This document shows positions 42,601 through 51,867 of a stretch of DNA of 64,000 bases, piece by piece (the first letter of the stretch is position 1; the number at the start of each line of letters is the position of its first letter). The translations under genes and the position numbers were made by a program. The notes under the pieces were generated by a model, which searched no databases, was not told where the DNA came from, and saw only the letters and a list, made by a program, of their open reading frames with translations. Source of the DNA: Winogradskyella algicola (lineage in GTDB: Bacteria > Bacteroidota > Bacteroidia > Flavobacteriales > Flavobacteriaceae). The stretch spans positions 62,001-126,000 of the forward strand of contig NZ_SZQF01000006.1 of NCBI RefSeq assembly GCF_005869935.1. The letters are read 5' to 3'.

Positions 42601-44850
42601 TATGGTGCCAACACAGGATCATTAAACGTAGAAATCTCTAACGATAACGGTAGTAATTGGGCAAATGTATTTTCTCAAAGTGGTGATCAAGGAGACCAGT
42701 GGTATAACCAATTAATAGATTTATCGGATTACATTGGAGATACTGTAAAGCTAAGGTTCATAGGAACTACAGGGGGAGGTTTTGCTAGTGATATTGCCAT
42801 TGATCAAATAAGTATAATTGATACTCCTGCAACATACTGCGCCTCTGAAGCTAATAATGATACCAATCAACTAGGTATAGGAAATGTTCAATTTAACACT
42901 ATAAACAACCCTTCTGGTATTGCCGTGTATTCAGATTTTACAAACACATCGACTACAGTAGCAAAAGGCACAAACTATTCTATTTCAATAACACCTAGTT
43001 ACAACGGTGTGGGCACAAATAATGCTGTTGGTTACCGTGTTTGGATAGATTTCAATAGGGATGGTGATTTTACCGATAGTGGTGAAGAAGTGTTCTCGCA
43101 AAACCCAATTACAGGTGGTGGAACAGTAAATGGTACGGTTACAATTCCTTCAAATATTGTTAATGGTACTACAAGAATGCGTGTATCTATGAGTTTTAGC
43201 CAACTCCCAGATCCATGTACAAATTTTAACTTTGGTGAAGTCGAAGATTATTCAGTTTATCTTTTCGATGGATTATTATATCAAAATGGCACATGGGAAC
43301 CAAGCGCTCCAAATAGTTCATCATTCTCTGAAAACATCATGGTTGACAACGGTACGTACAATGCTAACACAGATATCGCTGTAAACTGGATAATAGTTAA
43401 CAGTGGTGCCGAATTAAACTTGAATAAAGCAAACGCCATTACTGTTTCAGGAAATATAATTAATAACGGAGATTTTATCTTAAATTCTGACTCTAATGAA
43501 TTTTCAAGTCTGCTATTGTCAGGTAACGTAACAGGAGATCTAAAATACAATAGACATGTAAACTCAGTTTCTAACAGAAATGACTTAATTGCTCCGCCAT
43601 TTAGTGGTGAGACGTTTGTAGATTTCGTTTCTAACAACTCAAACATTGTATCTAATACTGGTGAAACACTATATCTGTTTGGTCCTTTTGACAAAACAAC
43701 GAGTGACTATTTGACGTATTCTAATACAGAAATTAGTATCCTAAATGCCGGTAAAGGATATAAGGCTGCTTCTACAGACAACAGTACCTTTACGTTTACA
43801 GGAGCACCGACCACAGGTAATTTGAACGTCCCTATCCTTAAGACAGGTACGGCTTACGAAATTTGGAATTTAATTGGTAACCCATATCCTTCCTATATTA
43901 GGTTAGAAGATTTCCTAACTGCAAATGTATCTCAGTTAGATCCTTCAACTGCTGCAGTTTACGGTTATGATGCGGATAACTCTAATGGCAGTTATTGGAC
44001 AATTTGGAACTTTGCTTATGCCATTGCAAATCCAAATACTTTGATTGCACCAGGACAAGGTTTCTTTGTATCTTCAAAAGATGGTGGTGGTACTATATCA
44101 TTTGTGCCGTCAATGCAAACTGCTGGTAACTCTGATGATTTCATCTCAGGTAGAAATAATAGTGCTGTTGAATTTGGAAGTATTGTATTAAATTCTGTCG
44201 ATCAAAGCTTTAAAACTGATTTGTATTTTACGGATAATGCTTCTTTAGGTTTGGACGTTGGCTATGATGCTAGTCATTTTGATGGTGCAACATCTGAGTT
44301 TGCTATCTACTCTGAATTAGTTGCGGATAATACAGGAAACGATATGGCAATACAAGCTATAAACTTCAATGATATTAACAATAATACTATTATTCCTATT
44401 GGAGTTAACGCCAATCAAGGTGAGCAAGTTACAATTAGTCTAACAGATTCAAATATAAATACTAACATATACCTTGAAGATGTTATTACAAATACATTTA
44501 CACTTTTAAATACATCTGAGTACACATTTACTCCTTCATCTGATATTACGGGCACTGGAAGGTTTTATTTAAGGTTTGATACACCTTCATTATCTAATAA
44601 CGAGTCAAACCTAGATACTTTGCAAGTATATAGTGATTACAACAAGCAAGAGATTGTTATTAAAGGGTTACTAAAATCAGACACAGAAATAGTTATCTAT
44701 GATATGCAAGGTAGACAAGTAACAAATGAGACATTTAATAACGGAAGTACAATTAATAGATTAAACACGAAAAGTTATAGTTCTGGAGTTTACTTGATTA
44801 AGATTTCAGATAAGAATTTGAGTATTTCTAAAAAAGTAATTATTAAATAG
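39613..44850 (+). CDS. M14 zinc carboxypeptidase, T9SS-secreted multidomain protein
   Basis: A 1745-residue exported protein. Signal MKKITLVLIWTLFSTALFSQ is followed by the M14 domain at about 130-500: zinc ligands His234/Glu237 (THSRE) and His369 or 370 (MNHHATSN), RGVDLNRNY, and Glu451 (LAPENGAW). Next come a fibronectin type III domain (about 810-885), a MAM-like domain (895-1070) and a GEVED domain (1075-1215) ending GEVEDYSVYLF. The C-terminus (1670-1745, IVIYDMQGRQVTNETF...GVYLIKISD) is a T9SS type A sorting signal. It probably digests peptides outside the cell. Start 39613 is set by the signal peptide. Confidence 0.92.
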   Translation: MKKITLVLIWTLFSTALFSQNRPSGKRIVIQAPTHDQIHVLKNAGVDLSCGSNFSNNNLILEVSDSFIDILDAENLNYTVLIDDLTAHFENVTLTELPAAKLELDQKKQMSLANRSLSISSATVDNLVQYEGCSEIDWDTSVPANFNLGSMAGCLTYSEVLAELDQMRALYPNLISVKAPISTNPAHRTHGNSFTNGGQYATWAGQDVLYVRISDNPDTDETSEPESLYTGMTHSREVSSMMNLMYYMWYILENYDSDPGIKNLVDNHEMYFIPVANPDGLMWNEQIAPSGGGLQRKNLGPYNTGNNNARGVDLNRNYDYFWGSNPIYGGSSGTTSNQTYRGPTAFSEPETQGIEAFVSSRNFITAMNHHATSNLIPHAYNGYPGAPSSGREDDFHKFCHDMTRFNRYIYGEAPDILTIANGDMSDWMLGGVADVNGSTGSGEQILALAPENGAWDGSEGGFWPNPSDIVDIAQRAMRMNFMNAYYSGKFAQFHDLNSSDINTTSGNLKFGIEYLGQTLGNITLDVSAVSSNILSITPPATQTGWTKLEQREVFASFSLDPSIQPDDKIEFQITLSNDDGYVMYQTNVVKSYNPTILFDDDADNNGLANWNNGGGTWNTTTDAYSGSTAITDSPSGSYGNNTVQTLTLRNSAAVDLSTSETAVVQFYAKWDLERNFDFVQFQASTDGSNWVELCGKYTKPGSYYLTTRYSSGNSSDTGPGKVTSDLNHQPDGEAIYDGDTQDKWVMEEFLIDASNNAFLLGEGNVRFRFVLDSDSSNRTDGYSTTFDGFSFDEFKVIDIKLPCELITPSNLSASTITSSSAQLDWDEVTSATYDLRYRETGTSTWTEVLDINVETYNIIGLSELTQYEVQVRTKCTAATSAYSGSEVFTTLEFIPCTGVPITSFPYLETFDADLGDWTQDSGDDGNWLLDDNGTPSGGSGTGPSDDITGGGQYLYIEASTNGTPGEIGGNATAIVTSPCFVLSDPNYNIFSFYYHMYGANTGSLNVEISNDNGSNWANVFSQSGDQGDQWYNQLIDLSDYIGDTVKLRFIGTTGGGFASDIAIDQISIIDTPATYCASEANNDTNQLGIGNVQFNTINNPSGIAVYSDFTNTSTTVAKGTNYSISITPSYNGVGTNNAVGYRVWIDFNRDGDFTDSGEEVFSQNPITGGGTVNGTVTIPSNIVNGTTRMRVSMSFSQLPDPCTNFNFGEVEDYSVYLFDGLLYQNGTWEPSAPNSSSFSENIMVDNGTYNANTDIAVNWIIVNSGAELNLNKANAITVSGNIINNGDFILNSDSNEFSSLLLSGNVTGDLKYNRHVNSVSNRNDLIAPPFSGETFVDFVSNNSNIVSNTGETLYLFGPFDKTTSDYLTYSNTEISILNAGKGYKAASTDNSTFTFTGAPTTGNLNVPILKTGTAYEIWNLIGNPYPSYIRLEDFLTANVSQLDPSTAAVYGYDADNSNGSYWTIWNFAYAIANPNTLIAPGQGFFVSSKDGGGTISFVPSMQTAGNSDDFISGRNNSAVEFGSIVLNSVDQSFKTDLYFTDNASLGLDVGYDASHFDGATSEFAIYSELVADNTGNDMAIQAINFNDINNNTIIPIGVNANQGEQVTISLTDSNINTNIYLEDVITNTFTLLNTSEYTFTPSSDITGTGRFYLRFDTPSLSNNESNLDTLQVYSDYNKQEIVIKGLLKSDTEIVIYDMQGRQVTNETFNNGSTINRLNTKSYSSGVYLIKISDKNLSISKKVIIK

Positions 44851-44871
44851 AACGTTTTTATAATATCATTT

Positions 44872-44901
44872 AAGCCGAAGAAAATTTTCTTCGGCTTTTT
44901 T
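44872..44901 (+). terminator. Terminator of the M14 gene
   Basis: AAGCCGAAGAAAA and TTTTCTTCGGCTT form a perfect 13-bp palindrome followed by T5. It lies 21 bases after the stop. Confidence 0.92.
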
Positions 44902-44955
44902 GTGAAATATAATCACAGATTATGCTCAAAAAACTATAAAATTCTTACATTTTAT

Positions 44956-45004
44956 GCATTTCGTCGATTTTTTTTGCTTTTAAAAGATTATAGCACTATG
45001 TTTG
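44956..45004 (+). promoter_or_regulatory. Promoter of the giant LamG gene, TTTG-N20-TATGTTTG
   Basis: TTTG at 44973-44976, inside the conserved TCGTCGATTTTTTTTGC block, and TATGTTTG at 44997-45004, with a 20-base spacer. The -7 box fits TAnnTTTG exactly. The ATG is 38 bases further on. Confidence 0.7.
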
Positions 45005-45041
45005 AAGCATAATTTTAGTCCCAAACTAAACTTAACCGCTT

Positions 45042-48000
45042 ATGAAAACTTTTACTATAGCCTTAAAGGGTTGTGTGTTGTTGTCCCTTCTATTGATGTT
45101 TAATACTAAAACATCTGCCCAAGACTTTAACGTTCAACATTTACAAGATGATATTGGTAACGCTGGTGGCACTAACACAAGCTTTACATCTGTATCTTCG
45201 ACTAATAGTGCGTTTGCGTTAGCAAACAACAACAGAAAAGTTAATGCAGGTCCAAACACCTCCGCATCAACATTTAATGCAGACGATCTCTCCGGCGCTA
45301 GAGTATTAACCAATGCTAGCACATTAACTTATTACAGACAGGCAGGCTCTGATGCCTCAAATATGAGGTTTAACACATCCATTTGGGAGTACATTGGTGC
45401 GCCAGGAGGAAATAATGAAATGATAGTAAGAGGTAGATATGCTATAAATCTAAATGGTACAACTAATAGTGTTACACAAGCCTTGTCTGGTATTAGCGAT
45501 GCAAACGATTGCATACCATTCATCACTGGAATTGTAACTAATAAAAATTCAGCAGGTGGTGATTCTGGAACCGCTATCGCATACTTAGAAAACGCAACAA
45601 CACTAAGAGTCCAAAAAGGAACTGATGCCAATGATGTAACTGTTTATATAACAGTTGTCGAGTTTACAGGAAGTAATTGGACTGTTCTACACGGTGACTC
45701 AGGTAATACTGGATCCATTACAGGTAATATAACGTTAAGAAGTAACTCAGACGGAACGGGTACAGCATCAAATGTTAGTGCATGGAATGAGGCTGTAATT
45801 TTTAGTCACCATCGTGGAGATACTACAGACGGTGCTAATCAAGCATTAGAGGATAACTGGCCATTGATGGATCCGGGAATCAATAATCAAACTGTTGATT
45901 GGAATTTCGTAGGCACATATGGAAGTAATGGTACCAATAGACATTTTGTTCATGTTTTAAATAATCCTGATTTGAATGTTAGTAGGTTTCAAAATAGTTC
46001 AAGTGCACAAGGAGAAACAACCATTGATATCTCCAGCGCAGGACTAACTGACACCAACCAAGCTTTAATTATCGGTTCTTCTACAACTACTGGTGGTGGA
46101 ACAGCTTATGCAAGAGGCTGGAGAAATTATTACTTTAACTCATCGACACAAGCTGCACACTGGTCGCACAGAAGTGGAAATACCATGTCTCACGAAATAC
46201 AAATTGTTGATTTATCAGCTCTTAGTAGCGCAACTTGTGCTACAATAGTTAACACGTTTCCATATTCCGAAGATTTTGAAACTGCAGGAAGTAACTGGGT
46301 TAATAGTACTGCGGATGATTTTGATTGGACCAGAGACTCTGGTGGTACACCGTCTTCTGGTACTGGTCCTACATCTGGTAATGGTGATACTTGGTATATA
46401 TATATTGAAGCATCAAGCCCTAATTTTCCTACACGCATCGCAGATGTGTTTACCCCTTGTTTTGACTTATCGGCATTGACAAACGCAACATTTTCTTACA
46501 GTTATCATATGTTTGGTGCTGATGTAGGTACTTTAGATATTGACTTAAGTACAGATAATGGGGCGACATTCCCAATAAATTTAAGAAGTTTTTCTGGTAA
46601 TTACGGTAATGTATGGAATACAGATTCTATCAATCTTACCCCTTACGTTGGTCAAACCGTAATGCTAAGATTTAGAGGTACTTCAGGATCAACAGGAAAT
46701 GGTTGGAGTAGCGATATTGCCATAGATAATGTTTCAATAACTTCGGCTGTTTCGGGCCCTGAAATTAATATCCAAGGAAATGGAACTAATATTGTTGATG
46801 GAGACACTACACCTTCTTTAATTGATAATACTGATTTTGGTGACGTTGATATAGACGGAAGTGGTGCGTCAAATTCATTTACCATAGAAAATTTAGGTTC
46901 AGCTACACTTAATATTACAGGTGCATCACCTTATGTAACTATATCAGGATTAAATGCAGCCGACTTTAATGTATCTACAATACCCAATAACGCTATATTA
47001 CCGTCTAATTCTACTACTTTTATAATTGACTTCACTCCTGGTGCATTAGGATTGAGAACAGCAACGGTGACCATAACGAGTAATGACGTTGACGAAGGCA
47101 CGTACACTTTTGATGTTCAAGGAAATGGAATCGTTGTACCAAATCATACCATTTATTATGAACATTTTGATGACTCAGATGGTGGCTGGACAGCCTCAAC
47201 TGGTTCTACAACAGTATGGAGTCACGGAAATGGTTTAACTTCAGCAAGTGAACTTGGTGAAGGAAACTATTGGTATTCTGACAATTATGCCAATTATGAC
47301 AACAACATTAATATTACTTTAACTAGCCCTATTTTATCAACTACAGGCTATACCAACCTTGTTTTTAATGCAGATTTGAGATACGATTTTAGTAACGATA
47401 CTGATGATGGTATGCGTTTAGAATACAGACGCAGAACTCTAGGCGTTTGGTCTTCTTGGTCTGTCGTTGGTTCTTTCGGTGACGGCTCTAATTGGTATGA
47501 TGGTAATGGCAATGTAAATGCTCTAGGTAGCGGTTCAGATGGTTGGACAGGCAACACCGACACTACCCAAGCAATCCGAAACTATTTCGAAACAGCTTCT
47601 GTTACACTACCTATTATTTTAGAAAACTCTGCTGAGATTCAATTTAGATTTGTCATGGCAAGTGATGCAGCTGACACGGATCTTGGAGCAGCAATAGATA
47701 ATATTATCATCAATGCAGCTTCTATAGTTCCATTTAGTGACCCAACGTATGGACCTGGTTCTATTAATTCTGATCTAAGATTATGGATTAAAGCTACGGA
47801 GGGATGGGGTTTACTTAATGATAATGATGATATTATTAATTTACCTGATGCCGCTTTTGATAATGATGCAACTGGTATGGTAGGCAATAGCCCTGCATTT
47901 AAAGATAACAGTACCGATAATATCAACTATAACCCAGTAATGGAGTTTGACCGTAGTAATCTAGAATACCTAAGAGGAAAAGGAGGTTATTTCGCCCATG

Positions 48001-51000
48001 ATTATTTTGTTGTAATAAAATCTAATGGAACGATAGATTATACAGGTGCAAACAGGCAAGTACCTATTGCTGGTAGAGTTGCCCCAGTGAGTCCACAAGT
48101 AGACGGAACAGGCTTAGGCCTTGGTAATATATCCAGAAGATTTGCTGACGAAGTCGTAGCACATATGAGTAGTTCTGTACCTACAAATCTCTCGGCTACT
48201 AACAGCGAATTATCATACGGTAGAGCCTATACAAGTACAACTGATAGTTATGTAGATGAGGTTATTATTTACAATGTAAAAACTAATGCTGCTGGTAATG
48301 CTGTAGAAATATTTAAAAATGGTAAACGTATAGACAACACTGCTGGGTTTGCATACGACACAGGTATACCAGGATTTACGGATCAACTTAACCTGCACGA
48401 GTATAAGAACCAACAATACTATTTAGGTGTTGGTAGATTTTCTCTTAATGGAAATGTAGATGCTTATGTTGATGGTAGGATAACGGAAATTGTTAGTTAT
48501 AAGTCTACTAACTCTGATTTAGATAAACAAAAAATTGAATCTTACCTTGCCTTAAAAAACGGAGTAACCTTACATGCCCAAAACAGTACTACAGTAGACA
48601 GAGAAAATGATATAGATTACATCGACTCTCAAGGTAATGTCATTTGGGACACAAGTGCCAATACAGGTTACAACTATGATATTGCTGGCATTGGTAGAGA
48701 TGACGATTCTAACTTTTTACAAAAACAATCTGCTAGTGAAAATAAATTTTCAGATGGAACTGGTTTAACAAGTGGTTTCTTATCCATAGGTTTAACTGAT
48801 GTTTATGATACAAATAAAGATAACATTGATAACAATGCAACTAATTTCAATGACAGAGAATACCTAGTATGGGGTAATAACAATGCTGATATTAACTCTT
48901 CAGCTGCTACGATAACGGTAAATATGAGTGCTGGTATAACTCCGTCTCTAACTACTAATGTAACATTTACAGCCATGCAGCGTGTATGGAAAGTTGTAGA
49001 AAGCGGTGGCGATATCCCTACTGCGACGGTAATGCTACCACAAGACGCCATAAGAAATATATCGCCTCCAGGGAATTATTACATGTTTATTTCAAACACA
49101 GGTGTTTTTGATCCAACTGCAGACTACCGAGTTATGACATCTGACGGAAGTGGTAACTTAAAGGCTGAATATGATTTTGATGGTACAAAGTATATCACGT
49201 TTGGTTATGCACCACAGGTTGAAGTTGTACGTTCTGTCTATTTTGATGGTGCAGTAGATTACATAGATGTTGAGGATAACTTGGATTTAGACCCAACAGG
49301 TTTTACAATATCAGCTTGGATAAAGCGTGATGCTGCTGATTCAGGAACTAAATCTATACTTTCAAAGAGAGATTTGGCCTTTACACAAGGGTACGATTTT
49401 GAAATATTAGACGATAACAGAATTCAAGTTTATTGGAAGAATGGTTCTAATCAAATAACAATAACAAACACGAGTATCCCAGACGATGAGTGGCACCATG
49501 TTGCAGCAATTTACAATGGCACAAGATTATTTATTTATATAGATGGTGTATTAGATATAAGCAGAAACAGGACCGCACCAATAACTACTTCAGACTCATT
49601 TCTCATAGCTGCAGCAGGAAAAGGCACAACAACTCAGCATTTCCAAGGAAATATTGACGAAGTGCGTGTATGGAATACAGCATTAACAGAAGACCAATTA
49701 CGTTTTGTAATGAATCAGGAGATTGAAGATAATGCGGGCCAAGTAATGGGTAGAATATTACCAACCTCTATTACTAAAAACGACATCAATGCTGTTCCGT
49801 GGAGTGATTTAGCAGGCTACTATCCAATGTCTGTTTACACCTATACAAACACAGATGATGCTTCAGGAAACGGTAATCAAGGTGCCTTAAGAAACCTTGA
49901 TACAGTAGACAGACAAACTGCGCCGTTACCATACGAGTCAGCTCAAAATGGTGATTGGGATACTAACGCTACATGGACAAATGGCTCTGTGCAATACATA
50001 CCAGGCACCGCGTCTATTGTAGATAATAGTATAACAGTTGACTGGAATATTGTTAGAACATCTCACAATGTAACCATGGATAACAGTGCATTACCATCTG
50101 GCAATAACGAAAACAGAACAGTCCTCGGACTTTATGTTGATGCTAATGAGTTAACCTTAGATGGTGATAATGCAACTAATGCTGGTAATGGTATTACTGT
50201 ATCACACTACTTAAGCTTAACAGGTAAGATTGATTTAGAAGGCGATTCACAATTAATTCAGACTGAAGATAGTGACCTATTAGTTGATACTAATGGTGAA
50301 CTAGAAAAAGATCAGCAAGGTACTGCAGATACATACACGTATAACTACTGGTCTGCACCTGTTGGTGACGTAGATATTGCAACCAACAATTATCGTTATA
50401 CAGTACAAGATGTAATGTTTGATAATACGAACCCTGTGAACTTTTTAAATTCTGGTTACGATGGCTCAGCTACAAACCCAATAAGCATTGCAGATTATTG
50501 GATATGGAAATTTGCTAATCTAACCAGTGACGATTACTCAGCATGGCAACATGTAAGACGCACTGGAAACATCTTACCAGGTGAAGGCTTTACTATGAAA
50601 GGTCCAGCAACTGGTGGTATTTTAGATGACCAAAACTATGTATTCTTAGGAAAACCTAATAACGGAGATATTACTCTAACCATTAACAATGGTAATGATT
50701 ACTTAGTTGGTAACCCGTATGCTTCTGCTTTGGATGCTGATGAATTTATACTAGACAACCCTAATACTACTGGAGCACTTCAGTTCTGGGAACATTGGGG
50801 AGGTGGATCTCACGTATTACAACAATACCAAGGTGGCTATGCTATATACAACCTTTCAGGTGGTGTACCAGCACCAGCACCAGACCCAGATGTGGCACAA
50901 GTTGGTGTAGGTACTAAAACACCAGGTAGATATGTACCTGTAAGTCAAGGATTCTTTGTAACTGGTATCAGTAACGGAAACATAACCTTTGAAAACGATC

Positions 51001-51785
51001 AGCGTGCCTTTGTAAAAGAAGGGAGTGCATCGTCCGTTTTTATGAGAACAACAAATTGGTCTAATAATCAAAATAATGAAGCTGAAGATGTAGATAACCG
51101 AATGAAATTTAGAATTGGTTATAGAGCTAGTAATACAATGCACTTACAGAGAGAGCTTTTATTAACTATTGACGAAAATACAACCGAAGGTGTAGATTGG
51201 GCATACGATGCACATCTAAACGAAGATCAGACAGACGATATGTTCTGGATGATTGGTGATGAAAAGTTCGTTATTCAAGCTAATGATAATGCTAACCTAA
51301 ATACAGTTTACCCTCTAGGTGTAAAAACTAGTGCTGATGGTATAAGTACATTTGCAATTAATACTCTAGAAAATGTACCAAATGATGTTAACATTTATTT
51401 ACATGACAAAGCATTAAATCTATTCCACGATTTAAGAATAAGTAATTACGAAATATTCTTAAACGAAGGTGAATACTTAGATCGTTTTGAAATCACATTC
51501 AAAATTACTGCAGGTTCGCTTGGAATTGATGATGAAAACTTAAATAGCATAGACGTATTATACTCTAACTACAAAGAGAAAATCGTATTAATAAATCCTA
51601 ACCTGATAGAAGTAAAATCTATAGAACTATTTAATATGCTCGGACAATCTGTCCACAAATTTGAAAGTATTTCAGAGAGCGGTTACTCTGAATATGAAGT
51701 TAAGAATTTAAGTACTGGAACTTATATCATTAAGTTATATACTGTAAGCGGTTCAGTATCGACTAAGAAGGTTTTAGTAAAGTAA
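45042..51785 (+). CDS. Giant T9SS-secreted protein with LamG and choice-of-anchor D domains
   Basis: A 2247-residue exported protein. After the signal (MKTFTIALKGCVLLSLLLMF...TSAQ) come an N-terminal beta-rich region, a MAM-like domain (396-567; YIYIEAS, WSSDIAIDNVSI), a choice-of-anchor D domain (572-697; IENLGSATLNITG), a second MAM-like segment, a DUF8202-like region (LRLWIKATEGWG) and a LamG/concanavalin domain (1398-1560; DEWHHVAAIYNGT, IDEVRVWNTALT). The C-terminus (2170-2247, SIELFNMLGQSVHKFE...GTYIIKLYT) is a T9SS type A sorting domain. It looks like a surface or matrix adhesin or glycan binder. No enzyme motif was seen. Confidence 0.9.
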   Translation: MKTFTIALKGCVLLSLLLMFNTKTSAQDFNVQHLQDDIGNAGGTNTSFTSVSSTNSAFALANNNRKVNAGPNTSASTFNADDLSGARVLTNASTLTYYRQAGSDASNMRFNTSIWEYIGAPGGNNEMIVRGRYAINLNGTTNSVTQALSGISDANDCIPFITGIVTNKNSAGGDSGTAIAYLENATTLRVQKGTDANDVTVYITVVEFTGSNWTVLHGDSGNTGSITGNITLRSNSDGTGTASNVSAWNEAVIFSHHRGDTTDGANQALEDNWPLMDPGINNQTVDWNFVGTYGSNGTNRHFVHVLNNPDLNVSRFQNSSSAQGETTIDISSAGLTDTNQALIIGSSTTTGGGTAYARGWRNYYFNSSTQAAHWSHRSGNTMSHEIQIVDLSALSSATCATIVNTFPYSEDFETAGSNWVNSTADDFDWTRDSGGTPSSGTGPTSGNGDTWYIYIEASSPNFPTRIADVFTPCFDLSALTNATFSYSYHMFGADVGTLDIDLSTDNGATFPINLRSFSGNYGNVWNTDSINLTPYVGQTVMLRFRGTSGSTGNGWSSDIAIDNVSITSAVSGPEINIQGNGTNIVDGDTTPSLIDNTDFGDVDIDGSGASNSFTIENLGSATLNITGASPYVTISGLNAADFNVSTIPNNAILPSNSTTFIIDFTPGALGLRTATVTITSNDVDEGTYTFDVQGNGIVVPNHTIYYEHFDDSDGGWTASTGSTTVWSHGNGLTSASELGEGNYWYSDNYANYDNNINITLTSPILSTTGYTNLVFNADLRYDFSNDTDDGMRLEYRRRTLGVWSSWSVVGSFGDGSNWYDGNGNVNALGSGSDGWTGNTDTTQAIRNYFETASVTLPIILENSAEIQFRFVMASDAADTDLGAAIDNIIINAASIVPFSDPTYGPGSINSDLRLWIKATEGWGLLNDNDDIINLPDAAFDNDATGMVGNSPAFKDNSTDNINYNPVMEFDRSNLEYLRGKGGYFAHDYFVVIKSNGTIDYTGANRQVPIAGRVAPVSPQVDGTGLGLGNISRRFADEVVAHMSSSVPTNLSATNSELSYGRAYTSTTDSYVDEVIIYNVKTNAAGNAVEIFKNGKRIDNTAGFAYDTGIPGFTDQLNLHEYKNQQYYLGVGRFSLNGNVDAYVDGRITEIVSYKSTNSDLDKQKIESYLALKNGVTLHAQNSTTVDRENDIDYIDSQGNVIWDTSANTGYNYDIAGIGRDDDSNFLQKQSASENKFSDGTGLTSGFLSIGLTDVYDTNKDNIDNNATNFNDREYLVWGNNNADINSSAATITVNMSAGITPSLTTNVTFTAMQRVWKVVESGGDIPTATVMLPQDAIRNISPPGNYYMFISNTGVFDPTADYRVMTSDGSGNLKAEYDFDGTKYITFGYAPQVEVVRSVYFDGAVDYIDVEDNLDLDPTGFTISAWIKRDAADSGTKSILSKRDLAFTQGYDFEILDDNRIQVYWKNGSNQITITNTSIPDDEWHHVAAIYNGTRLFIYIDGVLDISRNRTAPITTSDSFLIAAAGKGTTTQHFQGNIDEVRVWNTALTEDQLRFVMNQEIEDNAGQVMGRILPTSITKNDINAVPWSDLAGYYPMSVYTYTNTDDASGNGNQGALRNLDTVDRQTAPLPYESAQNGDWDTNATWTNGSVQYIPGTASIVDNSITVDWNIVRTSHNVTMDNSALPSGNNENRTVLGLYVDANELTLDGDNATNAGNGITVSHYLSLTGKIDLEGDSQLIQTEDSDLLVDTNGELEKDQQGTADTYTYNYWSAPVGDVDIATNNYRYTVQDVMFDNTNPVNFLNSGYDGSATNPISIADYWIWKFANLTSDDYSAWQHVRRTGNILPGEGFTMKGPATGGILDDQNYVFLGKPNNGDITLTINNGNDYLVGNPYASALDADEFILDNPNTTGALQFWEHWGGGSHVLQQYQGGYAIYNLSGGVPAPAPDPDVAQVGVGTKTPGRYVPVSQGFFVTGISNGNITFENDQRAFVKEGSASSVFMRTTNWSNNQNNEAEDVDNRMKFRIGYRASNTMHLQRELLLTIDENTTEGVDWAYDAHLNEDQTDDMFWMIGDEKFVIQANDNANLNTVYPLGVKTSADGISTFAINTLENVPNDVNIYLHDKALNLFHDLRISNYEIFLNEGEYLDRFEITFKITAGSLGIDDENLNSIDVLYSNYKEKIVLINPNLIEVKSIELFNMLGQSVHKFESISESGYSEYEVKNLSTGTYIIKLYTVSGSVSTKKVLVK

Positions 51786-51816
51786 TTTTTGCCCCAAATC
51801 TTAAATCTTAACCACG

Positions 51817-51845
51817 AAAAAGCCCTGAATACTTCAGGGCTTTTT
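51817..51845. terminator. Bidirectional terminator between the giant gene and hisS
   Basis: AAAAAGCCCTGAA, loop TAC, TTCAGGGCTTTTT: a perfect 13-bp stem with T-tracts on both strands. It serves the rightward giant gene and the leftward hisS gene. Confidence 0.93.
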
Positions 51846-51867
51846 CATTTCATATACTTATTGTTTA

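Noticed and set aside
43281..43694. 137-codon reverse frame inside the M14 gene
   Set aside because: Antisense shadow of a secreted repeat-rich protein; no conserved motif.
45042..51785. Giant protein as an RTX toxin or polymorphic toxin
   Set aside because: No GGxGxD repeats, no Rhs repeats and no toxin or immunity pair; the C-terminus is a T9SS sorting domain.
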